Shown here: positions 60,940 to 64,000 of the stretch, one piece after another | Layout: each line of letters begins with the position of its first letter | Position numbering within the stretch: position 1 is the first letter of the stretch | From: Hyalella azteca | Lineage: Eukaryota > Arthropoda > Malacostraca > Amphipoda > Hyalellidae | Assembly (NCBI RefSeq): GCF_000764305.2 | Contig: NW_025941465.1 | Coordinates: 58,687 to 122,686 of the forward strand | Reading direction: 5' to 3' | DNA: 64,000 bases | Made by a program: the position numbers and the translations under genes | Notes under the pieces: model-generated | The model's database searches: none | Seen by the model: only the letters and a program-made list of their open reading frames with translations | What the model was told of the DNA's origin: nothing

Positions 60940-61420
60940 ACTTGCAACGCACAGCAACACATCACTCACAGGCAACCTTAGATTACATTCACGAACTAAA
61001 TGAATGTTTAATGCCGACTTCATTAAACATATATACACACATTTAACCCGAAAAGCACTCTCAAATCCACCAATCAACAATATATAAGATGACACACTAC
61101 CAGACAATAGCCACACATAACAGCAGTTGAACCGTACAGTCCGAGTGCACCTCGGCAGACTCCGCTGTGGCCACCATCCCTAACTATATACCTGCAAACA
61201 CGGCATATAGCCAGTACCCAATCAGACCTATGCCCCAATGTCATTCCCTGTATCACACCGTCAACATATTCTGCTCGAATGCTCGGAGCTGGCAGCACCC
61301 AGGCTCTGGGCCGGCATTACATTAGTAGCACAACTTTGGTCCTAGCCAGCTCGGGTGATGGCTTTCCTGCGTACCTTGGGGATCAGCAATAACAATAAAT
61401 AACAATCTATCCTGTGGTGC
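60940..61420 (+). mobile_element. LINE tail with degraded zinc-knuckle end, in intron E-F
   Basis: In broken plus-strand frames I read Val-His-Leu-Gly-Arg-Leu-Arg-Cys-Gly-His, then a Cys/His stretch, then His-Ile-Leu-Leu-Glu-Cys-Ser-Glu-Leu with a following Pro-Arg-Leu-Trp. This is the usual C-terminal end of Jockey/I-type LINE ORF2 proteins (His-Ile-Leu-x-Glu-Cys-Pro). Stops and frameshifts make it inactive. Its AATAACAATAAA end at about 61.4 kb suggests the element's 3' terminus. Confidence 0.6.
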
Positions 61421-62021
61421 TTGAACTAAGTCGATAACGCATCTCTACAGCACCATAAATCATTACATGATCACAGCACAGCACAATAAAACGTTCTCTC
61501 AATTTGAGGCAATGTTACGCTCAAGCGCCGAGCTTACCACAGCTGGCGGTACAGAATTGGATATGAATAGAGTTTTTTTTTGCGTGAGAAAATTGTTTAG
61601 TTCATCACCGTCTTGTGACAGTACAATTTGCTTTTCAATTAAATTGGAATGTTTAAAAAGAAGAGTTGTAAATCAAATTTTCTCATCGAAGATCCGATTT
61701 TTTATCCGTAACTTTTAATTCAAAGAAATACATGATCCAAGTAGACAACGTATCAACAACAAAACTGAACCAGAAAATGACTGCAAAAACATAGCGATAT
61801 ATTATTTTAGTTATTACCAAAAAATAATGACATTATGTTATGGTTTACGTTCGTTATTCACCAAATCAGTTACCTGGCTATTCTTATATCCCTTCCTTAA
61901 TCAAATACCTTGAAAAGCTAATAAAGAGCAAATTAATTTTCGATTATAGCTATCATGAGTGAATTTAATTTTTTAATAATGCATAATAATTGAACATAAA
62001 CCTCATGCACTCGTGACTCAG

Positions 62022-62166
62022 GGTAAAGTGTCAGGGAACACCCGCGGCGCTCGGGACACTCTGCGCCTGAGCGCCGTGACGAGGCGGGACGCTGGCCTCT
62101 ACACCTGCCTGGCGTCCAACACCGAGGGGGACGGTCACTCCAACGCCATCATGCTGCGCGTTACTT
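62022..62166 (+). CDS. Sidestep-like Ig gene, exon F (Ig4, second half)
   Basis: The exon is 145 nt from GTGACTCAG (phase 0) to TTACTT|GTGAGT (phase 1). It encodes Thr-Leu-Arg-Leu-Ser-Ala-Val-Thr-Arg-Arg-Asp-Ala-Gly-Leu-Tyr-Thr-Cys-Leu-Ala-Ser-Asn-Thr-Glu-Gly, then His-Ser-Asn-Ala. This is the textbook Ig D-x-G-x-Y-x-C with the Asn-x-Glu-Gly-x-Gly-x-Ser-Asn ending of Sidestep Ig4. It is GC-rich. The following intron is only about 240 bp and consists almost wholly of a 61-bp tandem repeat. Confidence 0.88.
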
Positions 62167-62177
62167 GTGAGTCTTAT

Positions 62178-62422
62178 GACGGCCACTAATAAACATGTCA
62201 CATGTCCCCCGTGGTCTGCAGACCGGCCGTACTGCAGTGACGGCCACTAATAAACATGTCACATGTCCCCCCGTGGTCTGCAGACCGGCCGTACTGCAGT
62301 GACGGCCACTAATATACATGCCACATGTCCCTCCGTGGTCTGCAGACCGGCCGTACTGCAGTGACGGCCACTAATAAACATGTCACATGTCCCCCGTGGT
62401 CTGCAGACCGGCCGAACTGCAG
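62178..62422 (+). repeat. 60-62-bp tandem repeat carrying copies of the exon G acceptor
   Basis: GACGGCCACTAATAAACATG, then TCACATGTCCCCCGTGGTCT and GCAGACCGGCCGTACTGCAGT, begins at 62178, 62239, 62301 and 62363. The fifth GACGGCCAC is inside exon G. Each unit therefore contains a branchpoint-like CACTAAT, a TCTGCAG acceptor and the first 20 bases of exon G. In copies 1-3, splicing there would run into TAA within ten codons. Confidence 0.92.
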
Positions 62423-62542
62423 TGACGGCCACAAGAGGCTCGTGGTCGCCAGCAACACGTCCGTGACGCTGACGTGCGACGTGCAGGCGCAGCCCCAGCC
62501 CACCTCGTACGCGTGGGTCTACGGGGACTCGTCAGACCCAAG
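62407..62542 (+). CDS. Sidestep-like Ig gene, exon G (Ig5, first half; gene continues beyond window)
   Basis: The exon is 136 nt from the last GTCTGCAG (phase 1) to GACCCAAG|GTAAAT (phase 2). It reads Tyr-Arg-Pro-x-Cys-Ser-Asp-Gly-His-Lys-Arg-Leu-Val-Val-Ala-Ser-Asn, then Val-Thr-Leu-Thr-Cys-Asp-Val-Gln-Ala-Gln-Pro, then Tyr-Ala-Trp-Val-Tyr. That is the Tyr-x-Pro-x-Cys ... Val-Ala ... Cys-x-Val-x-Ala-x-Pro ... Trp pattern of Sidestep Ig5. The rest of Ig5, any fibronectin-like part and the membrane segment must lie to the right. The last 49 bases plus the donor are duplicated 104 bp downstream (62598-62646). Confidence 0.87.
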
Positions 62543-62660
62543 GTAAATTATGTTCATTATATTTACTATACTTACTTATTATATATTATATGTCAAACCC
62601 AGCCAACCTCGTACGCGTGGGTCTACGGGGACTCGTCAGACCCAAGGTTTGCATATAAAT
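62543..62660 (+). repeat. 104-bp tandem duplication of exon G end and donor
   Basis: The segment starting CCCAGCCCACCTCGTACGCG (62494) recurs at 62598, one substitution apart, both ending GACCCAAG|GT. Reading past the first donor meets TAA at once, so the second donor cannot extend the protein. Confidence 0.88.
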
Positions 62661-63830
62661 TATGTTCCAAAATTTTATTTATTTATGTCAATAACAACGC
62701 TCTCATATCGGAAGAAGTATAGTTCAAAAAGGTCTACTGGTGTAATAACTTCCTTGGTTTTACGCAAAATGCTGTGTTTGCAAAATTGGATTAAATGAAG
62801 TTAATTAATAAAATCATATTCACACTTTAGGAAGTGTTTTTGCAGTGATATTGCGTTTCGCGCCAAATTCTCTCAGTTGCAGGCATGAAATGTAAGATCA
62901 GTTTCTTCCTCAATAAACCATAGCGACTAAAAATTCTTGGATAGAGAATATTAGCATGCATGAAATAAAAATAATAAAAATATTGAGTTCTCTCTCTCTC
63001 TCTCTCTCTATTATATTTTTATGTTATATATAAAGTCATTTAGCCTCCGAGTTGAATATTGTAAGCTCGTTCCAGCTGTGTATGCGCATTACTGGCGCTG
63101 TATAGACTCCCCAGGCAGTCGTCGAAGACTTAATTATGCACGAGGAGCGACATCTTGCGGCGGATCTTGAGATTAATCTTGCATTTGTCCTAAGGTTATG
63201 TCTCTCCATGACGCCTCAGGCCTGCCATCGGTTATATGAGCTGGACTAAATGTCATTGTCATAACTCCTGGAATGTTATTATTTACTAACTGCTTGGTCA
63301 TTTGCATATATGAGCACATTATTGTAGACAACATATTTGTTCCTAGAAAATTTCGATTCTAATCCAATATAACAAACCGAGCATCAGGTATTTTGTGGAA
63401 AATTTATGATTATGAGAAATTGCCGTTCCTCCAATTATGCACATACTGTATATATGTGAGGATCATAAGCTCTAAACTGCCATTTACGTCCTGTGAAATT
63501 AAATGAAGCGTATATTGAAAACACAATAATTCACCTATCTTTTGTCCTGTGTAGTGATAAGATTCGGCGGCGATATTGGAATTACTCGAATTATTTATGT
63601 TCAATAGTTTCATTCGCAGGCAATATTTTTTATTCATTGTCAATATTTTAAATTAAGGTGGAAATTGTGTTCTAATATTGTAATTCTTAACATTGAAGGG
63701 CACGATAGGATTCCATTTTGGTTGTTTTGTGTAGAGTCGCGGGACGAATGCCATGATTGCGGAAGTGTTGTGTTTTGGTTTGATTAGTGAGCTAATTAAT
63801 AGATGATTGAACCTTCACTACCACGACGCA
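62660..63830 (+). other. Intron after exon G
   Basis: This is AT-rich intron with a CT microsatellite at 62.99-63.01 kb and no supported exon. Confidence 0.6.
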
Positions 63831-63835
63831 ACCCG

Positions 63836-64000
63836 CATCCTAAACCGGCCACTGACTTTGACGAAAGCCGGCCACTGACTTTGACAAAAACCGGTCACTG
63901 ACTTTGACGAAAACAGACCACTGACTTTGACGAAAAGCGGTCGCTGACTTTGACGAAAGCCGGCCACTGACTTTGACGAAAGCCGGCCACTGACTTTGAC
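63836..64000. repeat. 23-bp minisatellite running off the window
   Basis: CGGCCACTGACTTTGACGAA plus AGC repeats at about 23 bp for seven copies to the last base. Every unit contains CTGAC, a strong branchpoint match on the gene's strand. Confidence 0.9.

Noticed and set aside
1..64000. CRISPR arrays, operons, bacterial promoters or tRNA genes
   Set aside because: The tandem arrays have no constant-repeat plus unique-spacer structure, genes are intron-containing, and by eye I found no tRNA-like fold with conserved A and B box sequences.

Overview
This window looks like AT-rich intron and intergenic DNA from an arthropod nuclear genome. The signs are spliced exons with GT-AG borders, a tract of the arthropod telomere repeat (TTAGG), non-LTR and Penelope-like retroelement debris, many short inverted-repeat elements, and an unusually dense set of minisatellites. 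A malacostracan crustacean, perhaps an amphipod, is my guess from the repeat load and the divergent 28S rRNA piece; the sequence does not prove it. There is no bacterial gene organisation, so most open frames here are chance.

Left part (1-10.9 kb): decayed retrotransposons, all read on the minus strand. They comprise two truncated Jockey-like LINE copies with related 3' ends (about 1.7-2.46 kb and 4.85-6.79 kb) and a CR1/RTE-like LINE tail (about 9.06-9.80 kb). A rearranged 28S rRNA fragment follows at 10.34-10.73 kb.

11.0-19.9 kb: a minus-strand gene for a secreted protein. Four exons with matching splice phases encode a signal peptide, a PAN/apple domain and the start of an EGF-like Cys-rich domain. 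Its introns hold a 22-bp minisatellite, a MITE and a 750-bp foldback element with (TTAGG) repeats at its centre.

20-50 kb: no confident complete gene. It holds minisatellites, MITEs, a Penelope-like element tail with a hammerhead-ribozyme-like core (27.6-28.4 kb), an orphan signal-peptide exon (35.27 kb), a decayed unknown reading frame (44.65-45.76 kb) and a perfect 46-bp-arm palindrome inside a 21-bp array (42.5 kb).

50.5-64 kb: a plus-strand gene of the Sidestep family (Ig-superfamily cell-surface proteins; in flies, receptors for Beaten-path proteins in axon guidance). Seven exons, A to G, join in frame with consistent phases and encode Ig1, Ig2, a long cysteine-free segment where Ig3 is expected, Ig4 and the start of Ig5. 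The gene runs off the right end.

The most unusual feature is how minisatellite and tandem-duplication activity sits on this gene's exon borders. Three exon 3' ends with their donor sites are tandemly duplicated, one acceptor is copied four extra times, and arrays abut other acceptors.
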